From Pseudoxanthomonas sp. GM95 (GTDB taxonomy: Bacteria > Pseudomonadota > Gammaproteobacteria > Xanthomonadales > Xanthomonadaceae): DNA of 64,000 bases. Positions 46,936 to 57,358 of the stretch are shown here, in pieces (the first letter of the stretch is position 1; each line of letters starts with the position of its first letter). Both the position numbers and the translations under genes were made by a program. The DNA lies in the NCBI RefSeq assembly GCF_900109775.1, contig NZ_FOAX01000002.1:248001-312000 (forward strand). Direction: 5' to 3'. Under the pieces are notes generated by a model that was given only the letters and a program-made list of their open reading frames with translations, was not told the origin of the DNA and did not search any database.

Positions 46936-47221
46936 GGATTCAAAAAAAGCATGAGAGAGGAAAGAGGCCCGTGGCGCGATCGGCGTCGCAACGCGACGCG
47001 CACAAGTCAGGCCCATGGCCTGCCGGGGGACGCGATCAGACCAGAGTTGACGCGCTGCGGACAATCGCTGTTTTACGCGCATTCCCACTCAACGGAACGC
47101 TGTCGTTGGCGGTTTCCGTTGAAAACATTGAAGTGCTGCGATGGAAGCGGTTTCTGGTGAGATCGCGTCGGATTTGCGCGGTACTTGGCGGTCTGCGTCG
47201 CGGTCTTGCGGACAGCTCATA
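46936..47221. other. Upstream region of the malic enzyme gene
   Basis: No gene seen. The minus-strand promoter of the malic enzyme should lie here, but I cannot place it confidently. Directly upstream of the start is an A-run (AAAAAAA in plus-strand direction, 46940-46946). Confidence 0.4.
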
Positions 47222-47278
47222 CACCTGATTTCGTCATCCCCGCGAACGCGGGGATCCAGTGCCTTGCTACATCAGGTG
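47222..47278. repeat. 57-bp nested palindromic element
   Basis: Outer arms CACCTGAT (47222-47229) and ATCAGGTG (47271-47278) enclose a perfect inner palindrome ATCCCCGCG-AA-CGCGGGGAT (47236-47255). Sequences of the inner type (GTCATCCCCGCGAACGCGGG) are widespread intergenic repeats in high-GC proteobacteria. Confidence 0.75.
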
Positions 47279-47334
47279 AGGCAACGGCAATCGAATGAAT
47301 ACCTTATTTGTCTCGATGGGGAGTGCAGAGCTTT

Positions 47335-47499
47335 CGCGCCTGAAGGCGCGACTTCCTTTTGTCTTGGCAAAAGGAAGCAAAACCGTCTTCGCCGGACGCT
47401 CGCCGCCGCGTTGCGGCGGTGCCCTGTGCTCCTCGCCTGAAATGGCACGGCGCGGGAACTCGCTTCGCTCAGACACCCGCGCCTCTTCGGCCATTTCAG
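47335..47499. repeat. Highly structured, probably dispersed intergenic element
   Basis: Three hairpins in succession: CGCGCC-TGAA-GGCGCG (47335-47350); CTTCCTTTTG-TCTTGG-CAAAAGGAAG (47352-47377); and a long stem with outer arms CTGAAATGGC/GCCATTTCAG (47437-47446, 47490-47499) and inner arms GGCGCGGG/CCCGCGCC (47449-47456, 47476-47483). Translations in several frames have no gene character. I recall similar text in other Xanthomonadaceae intergenic regions. Confidence 0.6.
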
Positions 47500-47579
47500 C
47501 CTGCGGTGCTCGGCGCGCTTTACGGCTCGCAAGATCAGGAGCGAAAAGCAACGGCGGAGGGCAACAGCGAAGGGCAAAG

Positions 47580-47629
47580 CCGGGGTCAGTGTGCAAGCTC
47601 AAGAAAACGACATCGCGCTCTGACCCCGG
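47580..47629. repeat. Inverted repeat at the end of the EF-Tu-like gene
   Basis: CCGGGGTCAG (47580-47589) and CTGACCCCGG (47620-47629) with 30 bases between. It resembles REP-type elements linked with REP-associated transposases. It lies two bases beyond the stop of the minus-strand gene at 47632. Confidence 0.6.
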
Positions 47630-47631
47630 TT

Positions 47632-48027
47632 CTAGTGTTTCGGTCGCGCTGGGCGATCCAAGAAAAGTCCTGTGATGCGCGTGACGCGGCCAATCGCCAC
47701 ACGCTTGGAGCCTTCATGGCAATAAAACGTGACACCCGGTTTGATGCGCGCCCGATGAACCTCCTCGCGCATCTCGTCCACCAGGACGGTCATACGCGCA
47801 AACAGCTCGGTAGAAAGCGGGAGAGGCATGTCTTTGGGGAAGCTGTCACCAGACGGGCCGTGGAAGTCTGGCCAGATCATGTAGAGCTGCCTGGACGCCG
47901 GATCATCTGCGTAAGCAAAGTCCCAGCGAATGCCATTGAACGGCGAGGTTTTCCTGCCGCCTTCGGCCTCCGTGAGGATGCGGATGCTCGCTTCGAAATC
48001 GTCGGCGACCTGATACATGCGATCCAT
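47632..48027 (-). CDS. Stand-alone EF-Tu domain III-like protein
   Basis: 131 residues, soluble. The N-terminus (FEASIRILTEAEGGRKTSPF) resembles the beginning of EF-Tu domain III (A-x-I-x-x-L-x-x-x-E-G-G-R-x-T-P-F), and the end (RIKPGVTFYCHEGSKRVAIG) resembles its last strands (PGxRFxxREGGxTVGxGxV). The GTPase domain is absent. I infer a single beta-barrel fold of this type; ligand and role are unknown. It lies beside the palindromic repeats. The start ATG at 48027 is supported by the family-like order, not by a clear Shine-Dalgarno. Confidence 0.62.
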   Translation of the reverse strand: MDRMYQVADDFEASIRILTEAEGGRKTSPFNGIRWDFAYADDPASRQLYMIWPDFHGPSGDSFPKDMPLPLSTELFARMTVLVDEMREEVHRARIKPGVTFYCHEGSKRVAIGRVTRITGLFLDRPARPKH

Positions 48028-48059
48028 TCAACAATTCCTTTTGTTGGAAAAGGTTGCGC

Positions 48060-48833
48060 TCAACGCGCCTTGGTCAGCTTGATCTCGAACAGCTTCGGCC
48101 AACGCTTGCCGGTGACGAAGATGCGGTCGTGCTGGGCGTCGTAGGCGATGCCGTTGGGGACGTCGTCGGTGGGGTCGGGTAGCTTGCGGTAGTCGAACAG
48201 GCCCTTCAGGTCGACCCAGCCCACGACGTGGCCGGTTTTCGGGTCGATCCGCGCGATGCGGTCGGTCATCCAGACGTTGGCCCACAGCTCGCCCTTGATC
48301 CACTCCAGCTCGTTGATCCGCTGCAGCGGCTTGCCGTCGGCGGTGACGGCGATGCTGCCGGTCTGGGTCATCGTGGCCGGGTCGAGGATGCGGATGGTCG
48401 GCGTGCCGTCGCTCATGTAGACGCGGGTGTCGTCGCGGGTCAGCGCCCAGCCTTCGCCCGGATAGCGGAAGCTAGCGACGATCTCGAAACTGTTGAGGTC
48501 GCGCACCGCGCCGACGCCGTTGCGCCAGGTCAGCTGCATCAGCTTGCCTTCGTGCACCACGATGCCTTCGCCGAAATACTGCGGCGGCAAATCAGCCTGC
48601 TGCAGCACCTTGCCGGTGGTCAGCTCGACCTTGCGCACCCACGAGGCGCCCTGTTCGCCGGTGCTCTCGTACAGATGTCCGTCCAGGAACAGCAAGCCCT
48701 CGGTGAAGGCGGCGGTGTCGTGCGGATAGGTGTTGACCGCCTTGACCCCGTAGACCGGGATTTCCGCGAAGGCGGGCAACGCGGACAGCGACAGGACCAG
48801 GCTGAGGAACAGGCGCGGGAAGGAGAGCGTCAT
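48060..48833 (-). CDS. Periplasmic glutaminyl-peptide cyclotransferase
   Basis: 257 residues. A signal peptide is visible (LFLSLVLSLSALPAFAEIPV). The mature part is a five-bladed beta-propeller of the plant/bacterial QC type: NTYPHDTAAFTEGLLFLDGH (catalytic Glu in FTEGL), LYESTGEQGASWVRKVEL, LTWRNGVGAVRDLNSFEIV, INELEWIKGELWANVWMTD, and VPNGIAYDAQHDRIFVTGKR. It cyclises N-terminal glutamine to pyroglutamate on exported proteins or peptides. The start at 48833 fits the signal peptide; a longer frame is open upstream. It is divergent from the CocE-type hydrolase, 164 bases apart. Confidence 0.9.
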   Translation of the reverse strand: MTLSFPRLFLSLVLSLSALPAFAEIPVYGVKAVNTYPHDTAAFTEGLLFLDGHLYESTGEQGASWVRKVELTTGKVLQQADLPPQYFGEGIVVHEGKLMQLTWRNGVGAVRDLNSFEIVASFRYPGEGWALTRDDTRVYMSDGTPTIRILDPATMTQTGSIAVTADGKPLQRINELEWIKGELWANVWMTDRIARIDPKTGHVVGWVDLKGLFDYRKLPDPTDDVPNGIAYDAQHDRIFVTGKRWPKLFEIKLTKAR

Positions 48834-48997
48834 CTGGAGCAGCGGCAGGAAGCGTGCGCGCAGCTTAGCCCAGCGTGCCGGCGCCAGGATGACGCGCCGC
48901 CCGCTGGCCGGCCGCCCTTGCGTCCCGTGCCATCCGTCATCTTCCCGCTCGCCCGCATCTGGCCGAAACTCCAGGGTTTCCCCTCGCGAGAAACCCG

Positions 48998-51004
<2,007 letters not shown>

Positions 51005-51057
51005 GTGCGCTCATTCCTGCCTCCCCGCGACCGCGCGGGGCGGCAGGCGTCCCATCC

Positions 51058-51093
51058 AGGCCTGACGCGTCGAACGACGCGCCAGGCCTTTTT
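51058..51093 (+). terminator. Terminator between the CocE-type gene and the TonB receptor
   Basis: AGGCCTG-A-CGCGTCG pairs with CGACGCG-C-CAGGCCT (one A-C mismatch) around AA, then TTTT on the plus strand. A second hairpin (CCCCGCG-ACCG-CGCGGGG, 51023-51040) precedes it. Confidence 0.9.
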
Positions 51094-51096
51094 GCA

Positions 51097-54000
51097 TCAG
51101 AAGTCGTAGCTGACGCTGAAGCGCATGTAGCGTGGCGCTTCGCGGATGATCGCGGTGCCGTAGAGCGGGTTGGGCGTGGTGCCGCCGGTGACCGAGTTGG
51201 GATTCTCGAAGGTCGCGTGCTGCTCGTTGAGCACGTTGAAGATGTTGGCGCTGAAGCCCAGCCGCCCTTGCGCAAAGTTCGGCCGGTAGGTCACGCCCAG
51301 GTCCAACTGGTGCTGCCAGGGCAGGCGGCCGTGGCTGCCCGGCGGCGAAGGCTCGCCATCGCAGTAGTGATAGGCGTTGCCGTAGCCGACCGGATCGCTG
51401 TAATCGGCGCCGTACGACCCCAGGCAGATCTTCGGGTTGCCCGACTGGATCGACAGCGTCGCCGAGACCAGCCATTCCGGCGTGAACTGGTAATAGCCCA
51501 TCGCCTTGAACTGATGCGTGTGGTCGTTGTTCTGCGGGCCGTTGGTGTGCTCCATGATCACCGCGTTGTCCCAGTCTTCCGACGCCGATGCACCGCTCTG
51601 CAACAGATCCGAGCGCAGCTGGCCTTCGGTATTGCCGTAGCTGCGCGAGAACGTGTAATCCAGGCGCGCATACCAGGTGCCATCGAACGGATGTTCCAGG
51701 AACGCATCCATCGCGTAGTACTTGCGCTTGAGCTGCGGGAAGCCCAGCTCATCGTTGCTCAGCGAGGTGGTGAAGTGGTTGCCGTCGGTATCGACCAGGG
51801 TGAAGGTGTTGGCCCGGCCCGGATTGATCAGGTAACAGCTGTTGGTCGAGCCCACCTCGTGCCCTTCGGCTTCGGCCTTGGCGGTGACCAGGTCCACGTC
51901 GCAGAAGTCGTCGATGGCGTTGCGCAGGATGCGGTGGGTGACCTTGGCGCCGTACTGCCACTGCGCGTTGAGCTGCTTTTCGAAGCCCAGGATGAACTCG
52001 TCCTGGTATTCGGCCTTGATGCCCTTGGCCGTGACCGTCTGCGGATCGGGCTGCTGGCCGAAAGAGTTGTTGGCCGAGACCGCATCGGAGATCTGGGTCA
52101 GGCCGTTGGGCGTGCCATCGGGATTGATGCCGGTGTAGGTGTAATAGGTCTGCGTGGCGATATAGCCCGAGGCCGCGCCGGTGGCCGGATTGAGCGGCAG
52201 GCCCAGGTAATAGCGCCCGGCGTTGCCGTAGATCTTGAAGCTGGAATCGCCATGCACGTCCCAGGCGAAGCCCAGGCGGGGCGCCCACTGCGGCTTGGTC
52301 TGCTTGATGAAGGCCTCGCCGGCCGGGTTGTAATCGGTGAACTGATCGTTGCGCAGGCCCAGCGACAGCAGCAGGTTGTCGCGGATCTGCCACTTGTCCT
52401 CGATGTACTGCGCGCGCTGCGAAGAGCGCACCGACACCGCGTTGTAGGCCACGTTCTGCTGCACGTAATAGCCGTCCTCACCGCCGGGATAGCCGGCCGG
52501 TGCCGGCACGCCCAGGCCGCTGACGATCGGCGTGTTGGGCGTATCGGTGTGGCCATAGCCCCAGCTGTAGCCCGGCCCGGTATTGATGCTGCCCTGGTTG
52601 TAGGCATTGGCGACCTGGTTATCGATGCCGACGCTGATGCTGTGGTCGCCCAGGTGGTAGTTAAGGTCGATGCGGGTGTTGGTGGTCTTGTTGCCGCGGC
52701 CGGCATCGGCCAGCGAGGACACCTGCGTGTTGGTGATCGGCGTGCCACCGGTGATGGCCGGGTTCTGGTTGATGGCGCCGCTGACGTAGGTGAGGCTGGG
52801 GTCGTAGGAGCCGGGGACGTCGTAGTTCTTGGTCTTCAGTTCGCCGTAGGTCGCGCTCAGGGTCAGCGCATCGGTGAGATAGCCGGTGTACTTGCCCACC
52901 CACAGGTCGCCGCCGGTCTCGGTGGTGTCGCGGTCGCGCAGCTTGTCGCCGCGCAGGCGCGCGTTGAAGTCGTAGTCGTAGATGCTGCCCGAGCCCTTGC
53001 GCTTGTCGCTGGCGCCGGTGAACTCCAGGATGTTGTTGTCGTTGATGTTCCAGTCGAGCTTGGCGTACAGGCGCGGGTTGTCGTAGCGGTACGTGGTGGC
53101 AGGCGTCGAACTGTCTTCCACGTTGCTCACCGAATTGCCGTTCTCGCGCTCGAACTCGCCGGCGACGAAGAAGAACAGCTTGTCCTTGATGATCGGGCCG
53201 CCCGCATACGCGCTGACGGTGGTGCTGTCGACATCGTTCTTGCTCTTGGGATCGTAGAGCCCGCCGGCCACCGGGTTGTCCGGCGTGCCGTTGGCGTAAT
53301 ACACGTCGCGCTCGCTGGCGCGGGCGAACTTCGGCTCCCACAGCACCTGCGCGCCGAAATGCCAGTCGTTGGTGCCGCGCTTGCCCAGCTGGTTGATCAC
53401 GCCGCCGTCCGAGCGCCCGTACATCGCGCTGTAGCCGCCGGTATAGACCTCCTGCTGGTCGATGGCGCCGTAGGGCAGGGTGAGGCCGCCGGCGCCGTTG
53501 AGCGGATCGGTCGTGTTGAACCCGTTGATGTAGTACGCGTTCTCGCTGGCGGCCGAGCCGCCAAAGCTCACCAGCGACTGGCCGGTGGCGCTGGTGAAGT
53601 TGGCACTGTTCTGCACCACGCCTGGGGCCAGCTTGGCGATGTCCTCGGCGCTGCGGCCCAGCGGCAGCTTCTGCAACTGTTCGGCCGTGATCACCGTGCG
53701 TGAGTCGACCTGGGTCACGTCGATTGGCGGCACCGCGCTGGCCTTGACGCTGACCGCGCCGAGTTCCTGCACACCGGCGTCCGAAGCCGGCGCCGGTGCG
53801 GCGAAGGAGACGTTGGCGGCGCCGCCGATCTGCAGCGCGATGTTCTCGCGGCTCTCGACCGTCTGGCCGTCCTTCTGCAGCGTGACGCCATAGGTGCCGA
53901 TGGGCAGCTGCGAGGCCACGTAACGCCCATCGGCATTGACCGGCACCACGCGATGCACGCCGCTGCCGTTATCCAGCACCACCTGCGTGCCGGTGCCGGG

Positions 54001-54126
54001 TGCGACCTGGCCATAGACCGAGCCGGTGGTGGACTGGGCCATCGCAGCGGTCGCACTGCCCAGGCCCAGGGCCACGATCAGGCTGCGGGCGAGCGCCTTG
54101 CGACGCAGGAAAGGACGGGTCTTCAT
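51097..54126 (-). CDS. Oar-like TonB-dependent receptor
   Basis: 1009 residues. A signal peptide (SLIVALGLGSATAAMAQ) is followed by a carboxypeptidase regulatory-like (CNA-B) domain at about residues 30-115 (GSVYGQVAPGTGTQVVLDNG, LPIGTYGVTLQKDGQTVES), then a plug (DSRTVITAEQLQKLPLGRSA, LPYGAIDQQEVYTGGYSAMY) and a large barrel ending SVSYDF. The combination marks the Oar/Omp85-unrelated TonB receptor class common in Xanthomonadaceae, usually thought to import peptides, sugars or other degradation products. The convergent CocE-type hydrolase and nearby glutaminyl cyclase would fit a peptide-related substrate, which is inference. Start at MKTRPFLRRKAL. Confidence 0.92.
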   Translation of the reverse strand: MKTRPFLRRKALARSLIVALGLGSATAAMAQSTTGSVYGQVAPGTGTQVVLDNGSGVHRVVPVNADGRYVASQLPIGTYGVTLQKDGQTVESRENIALQIGGAANVSFAAPAPASDAGVQELGAVSVKASAVPPIDVTQVDSRTVITAEQLQKLPLGRSAEDIAKLAPGVVQNSANFTSATGQSLVSFGGSAASENAYYINGFNTTDPLNGAGGLTLPYGAIDQQEVYTGGYSAMYGRSDGGVINQLGKRGTNDWHFGAQVLWEPKFARASERDVYYANGTPDNPVAGGLYDPKSKNDVDSTTVSAYAGGPIIKDKLFFFVAGEFERENGNSVSNVEDSSTPATTYRYDNPRLYAKLDWNINDNNILEFTGASDKRKGSGSIYDYDFNARLRGDKLRDRDTTETGGDLWVGKYTGYLTDALTLSATYGELKTKNYDVPGSYDPSLTYVSGAINQNPAITGGTPITNTQVSSLADAGRGNKTTNTRIDLNYHLGDHSISVGIDNQVANAYNQGSINTGPGYSWGYGHTDTPNTPIVSGLGVPAPAGYPGGEDGYYVQQNVAYNAVSVRSSQRAQYIEDKWQIRDNLLLSLGLRNDQFTDYNPAGEAFIKQTKPQWAPRLGFAWDVHGDSSFKIYGNAGRYYLGLPLNPATGAASGYIATQTYYTYTGINPDGTPNGLTQISDAVSANNSFGQQPDPQTVTAKGIKAEYQDEFILGFEKQLNAQWQYGAKVTHRILRNAIDDFCDVDLVTAKAEAEGHEVGSTNSCYLINPGRANTFTLVDTDGNHFTTSLSNDELGFPQLKRKYYAMDAFLEHPFDGTWYARLDYTFSRSYGNTEGQLRSDLLQSGASASEDWDNAVIMEHTNGPQNNDHTHQFKAMGYYQFTPEWLVSATLSIQSGNPKICLGSYGADYSDPVGYGNAYHYCDGEPSPPGSHGRLPWQHQLDLGVTYRPNFAQGRLGFSANIFNVLNEQHATFENPNSVTGGTTPNPLYGTAIIREAPRYMRFSVSYDF

Positions 54127-54667
54127 GGCGGATTCCCCTTGGAGCGAAAAGGAAGGCGGCGCCATCACGTCCCAACGGTTGCCGGCGCCGCGCGTTGCGT
54201 CCCTGCTCCAGCCGCCTCAACGCGTGTACCGATCGCGATGCGATCTGAAGCGTTTTAGAAATCCGGTTCTGGCGTGCGCGCAGCGCCGCATTGCAGCGCC
54301 TCTTGGCGCGAGCAATGTCGGCTTCTGCTTGCCGGGCTGGAAGATTTAAATCGATACAAATCGAAGCCCGAGATTGGCATGACGGTTCCGGCACAGTCGA
54401 GTGATATGTGTTCCATTTCTGACAGTGGCGACAGGAAGTTCCCTGCGCGCGTCGGTGTCGGTCAAACGGCGTGCGGCCGCGTCAGGCAGGCGACGAAGGT
54501 CGTTCGAAGAAGGGGATCAGGGCCGCGCGTGTTCGGCCCCGGCTGGATCGAAGGCGGCGTCGAAAGCGTGTTGGCGATTGCGCCGGACAGGCGGCGCGAG
54601 GAGGTCGATCGCGATCGCGTTGCGTCAGCACGCGCGAAATTTGCGGCCGCGTGAAGCGCATTGCGCT
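54127..54667. other. Upstream region of the Oar-like receptor
   Basis: 541 bases without a plausible gene. It includes an AT-rich spot at 54341-54366 with the palindrome GATTTAAATC and a direct repeat AAATCGA (54348-54354, 54358-54364), the best candidate for a receptor promoter or regulator site. Confidence 0.45.
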
Positions 54668-55078
54668 TCAGTCGTGCGGCTTCGGTGTGGCCTTCAATAA
54701 ACTGCGGTCAAAGGTGGTCTTGCCCGCTTCGCAGGTCAGCTTGGCCACGATCTTCTGCGCCTTGGTGAGCGCCACCTCGGCCTTGGGTCCTGCCGCGCCG
54801 CGATCACGCGTGACCGACACATGGAACACCTCGCCCGCTTCGGGAAAGTGCAGGTCATCGACCGCTTCGCCCGCACGATCGTCGTGCTGCCAGAGCAGCT
54901 TGTCAGTCGGCACCGATACCGCCTTGTCGCCGGACCGAAACACGACGGACGTGGCCGCCTGACACACTTCAACCGGACCGGTGTTGGAAGGACATGAGAA
55001 CACCGATGCTTCGCCGGGTTCACATGCGAGCGTTGTGCTGGAGATCGACAGCAGGACGAGCAGCGTCGCTTGCTTCAT
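54668..55078 (-). CDS. Secreted protein of unknown function (cysteine-containing)
   Basis: 136 residues. A short signal peptide is visible (MKQATLLVLLSISSTTLACE, with possible lipobox-like LAC). The mature part has four cysteines near its start and end (CEPGEASVFSCPSN, VEVCQAATSV, AKLTCEAGKT), which could pair, and is beta-rich (VVFRSGDKAVSVP, VFHVSVTRDRGAAG). I do not recognise a family. The frame is open 36 codons upstream, but the signal sequence fixes the ATG at 55078. A second secreted unknown lies upstream on the same strand. Confidence 0.65.
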   Translation of the reverse strand: MKQATLLVLLSISSTTLACEPGEASVFSCPSNTGPVEVCQAATSVVFRSGDKAVSVPTDKLLWQHDDRAGEAVDDLHFPEAGEVFHVSVTRDRGAAGPKAEVALTKAQKIVAKLTCEAGKTTFDRSLLKATPKPHD

Positions 55079-55201
55079 GTCACCTCTCCAAAACTGGCTT
55101 CCATCACCCAGACGAGCTTCATTCTGCTTCCTGTTTCGCCAGTTAGTCGGCTTCATTGTCTGACGTGCCTTCGTCTTGGCGACCACGCGCGAGTTACCTG
55201 G

Positions 55202-55810
55202 TCAGTCTGAAGCGAGATCAAGGATGCGTCCATCCGGGCGCTTGATTGGTCCCTTTGCATTCGGGTGCTGCAGCTTGATCATCTGCATCTGTGATGCCAC
55301 CGATGCCAGATCTTCTTCAAGGAGCTTCCGGTCGCGGGTAGTCCAGTACCTGCCCTCGTCCACGACATCCAACTGATCGGTAAAGGGTTTGATGGCATCT
55401 AGGATATGAATCACACCGATGTGAGCATTCGCGCCAGCGAATTGCGTTTTGACAAAATTTTTGAAGGCTCTCGCCTCGCCAACCACCAGATAAAGTGGCT
55501 CTGACATTTCGTTCGGATAAATGACAACGCCAAGCGCCGAAGAACGGCTTTGATTCCCTTCAAGTTCGCAAAGCATGTCGATCGTTATCTGATCGAGCTT
55601 CGGATCCGATGCGCCCGAAATCAGAACGCATCGCCAGGACAAGCCCTCTGCGGATCTGCAGGCGGCGCTGGCGATATCGTCGATCTCGATGCCTTGTCTC
55701 AGGTGGCCGTCGAAATGGATGGTCACACCTGCATGTGCATCACAAGATAGAAGGGCGCCGAGAACGCTCCACGCTAACAGGTGCAGTGCGAACCATGTCT
55801 TGCTTAGCAT
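55202..55810 (-). CDS. Secreted protein of unknown function
   Basis: 202 residues. An N-terminal signal peptide is clear (LHLLAWSVLGALLSCDAHAG). The mature part begins with a beta strand (VTIHFDGHLRQGIEIDDIAS) and continues with mixed alpha/beta text (VVIYPNEMSEPLYLVVGEAR) that I do not recognise; three or four cysteines are present. The frame continues upstream; ATG 55810 is best, ATG 55828 possible. Base composition in this gene is lower in GC than its surroundings, which may mean transfer. It precedes another small secreted protein by 123 bases on the same strand. Confidence 0.6.
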   Translation of the reverse strand: MLSKTWFALHLLAWSVLGALLSCDAHAGVTIHFDGHLRQGIEIDDIASAACRSAEGLSWRCVLISGASDPKLDQITIDMLCELEGNQSRSSALGVVIYPNEMSEPLYLVVGEARAFKNFVKTQFAGANAHIGVIHILDAIKPFTDQLDVVDEGRYWTTRDRKLLEEDLASVASQMQMIKLQHPNAKGPIKRPDGRILDLASD

Positions 55811-55859
55811 CGTTCTGGATCCTTCCATGGACAGGCTAACCATAGCGCACGGGTGGCGC

Positions 55860-57239
55860 TTACCGCACCACCGCCCCCAACTGCGGCAGCGCCGGAAACG
55901 CGCGCTGCAGGCAGTCGCTCCACTCACACGTTCTGCAGCCTGGCCCGATCGGGACGGCGCTGTCGGCGCGCAGGTCGATGCCGCGGGCGTAAACCAGGCG
56001 CTCGGCATGGCGCAGGTCGCAGCCGAGCGTCACGGCGAAGGTCTTGCGCGGCTGGCCGTGGCCGACCGGTCCGCTGCTGACCTGGCGGGCGAGCCAGAAA
56101 TGCCGGCGGCCATCGGGCAGGCGCGCGACCTGGGTCAGCACGCGGCCGGGCTGGTTGAAGGCTTCGTACACGATCCACAGCGGGCATGAGCCGCCGACCT
56201 GCGAGAAGTGGAAATCGGTCGAGGAGTGGCGCTTGGACACGTTGCCGGCGCGATCCACGCGCATGAAGAACAGCGGCAGTCCGGCGGCGCCCTCGCGCTG
56301 CAGCGTGGACAGGCGATGGCACACGGCTTCGAAGCCGACGCCGAAGCGCTGGGCCAGCCATTCGATGTCGTAGCGGCTGTCCTCGGCGCTGCGCAGGAAT
56401 TCGCCGTAGGGCATCACCAGCGCGCCGGCAAAATAGTTGGCCAGGCCGATGCGCGCCAGCGCGATGCGTGCGGGATCGTCGAAGCCGGCGCGGGCGATCA
56501 GCGCGGCGACCAGGTCCGCGTGTTCCAGCAGTACCAGCTGTGCGGCCATCTGGAAGGCCTGCTGGCCGGGGCGCAGGTAATCGGGCAGGTGCAGCACGCG
56601 CGCGATGGGATCGTAGGCGCGCTTGTCGTAGCCGGCGGCGCCGTGGACCTCGACCAGCACGCCGTGGCGATCGGCCAGCAGCTGGCGCAGGCGCGGCGCG
56701 GTGTGGCCGGGGACGAGGCCGAGTTCAGCGAACAGCGCCTCGGCCAGGTCGTCCAGCTCGGGGATGTGGTTGCGCAGGCGATTGAAGTAATCGCGCACCT
56801 GGTCGCCCGGCGGCAGCAGGGCCGGCGCGTTGGGGGCGGGCCCGCTGCCCAGCTGCAGCTCCAGCGCGGCGGCGCGTTCGCGCAGGGAGCGGTGCTCGCG
56901 ATGCAGGTCCAGCAGGGCGTGCGCCACCTGCGGCAGGTTGCCGGCCAGGGCGCGCAGCTCGGCCGCGCTGATGCCGGGCTGGCCGAGCGCGCGCAGGGTG
57001 TCGTGCAGCGGATCGACCAGCGCGGCCGGGTCGTCGGTATCGAACAGCTCGGCGGTATCGCCCAAGGCGGCGCGCAGGCGCTGCTGCACGGCCGGGGTGA
57101 GCGGGCGCTTGTTGCGCTCGATCTGGTTCAGGTAGCTGGGCGAGAGCTCCAGGCGCTGTGCCAGCTCGGCCTGGGTCAGGCTGTGCTGCTGGCGCAGGCG
57201 CTGCAGACGCAGGCCAAGCTGGCGGTGGGGGCGGCTCAT
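55860..57239 (-). CDS. ScfR/RamB-type transcriptional regulator of short-chain acyl metabolism
   Basis: 459 residues. An XRE helix-turn-helix ([35 protein letters not shown]) covers residues 1-60. A central domain of the M78/IrrE kind (about 150-300) lacks the zinc H-E-x-x-H (EHADLVAAL stands there), so it is not a protease. The C-terminal DUF2083-type domain has the cysteine group [19 protein letters not shown]. Proteins of this class (ScfR, PccR, RamB, PrpR) respond to short-chain acyl-CoA such as propionyl-CoA. It is divergent from the valine operon, whose product is propionyl-CoA, so it is probably that operon's regulator. Start ATG at 57239. Confidence 0.88.
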   Translation of the reverse strand: MSRPHRQLGLRLQRLRQQHSLTQAELAQRLELSPSYLNQIERNKRPLTPAVQQRLRAALGDTAELFDTDDPAALVDPLHDTLRALGQPGISAAELRALAGNLPQVAHALLDLHREHRSLRERAAALELQLGSGPAPNAPALLPPGDQVRDYFNRLRNHIPELDDLAEALFAELGLVPGHTAPRLRQLLADRHGVLVEVHGAAGYDKRAYDPIARVLHLPDYLRPGQQAFQMAAQLVLLEHADLVAALIARAGFDDPARIALARIGLANYFAGALVMPYGEFLRSAEDSRYDIEWLAQRFGVGFEAVCHRLSTLQREGAAGLPLFFMRVDRAGNVSKRHSSTDFHFSQVGGSCPLWIVYEAFNQPGRVLTQVARLPDGRRHFWLARQVSSGPVGHGQPRKTFAVTLGCDLRHAERLVYARGIDLRADSAVPIGPGCRTCEWSDCLQRAFPALPQLGAVVR

Positions 57240-57248
57240 CTTCACAAT

Positions 57249-57322
57249 CTTCGCAGAATGGTGGGGCGAGATTCGCCAGATTAAGCAAAAAATCGGCTGA
57301 AGACGGCGTGGAGCTTGCAAAC
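57249..57322. promoter_or_regulatory. Divergent control region with candidate ScfR-type sites
   Basis: Between the regulator and mmsA lie CTTGCAAA (57314-57321), one mismatch from the RamB/PrpR-type TTTGCAAA palindrome, TTCGCAGAA (57250-57258) and AAGCAAAAAA (57283-57292). The motif is known for actinobacterial members of the regulator family; transfer to this one is inference. Confidence 0.4.
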
Positions 57323-57358
57323 AATGTGAATCTCTTTCGCTCCCAGGCCGCCGCTCCC

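Noticed and set aside
51217-53703. 828-codon open frame opposite the Oar-like receptor, and similar long frames opposite fepA (19426-22191) and the CocE-type gene (48830-50917)
   Set aside because: All are complements of clear genes and show no family motif. They arise because stop codons are rare in antisense frames of high-GC DNA.
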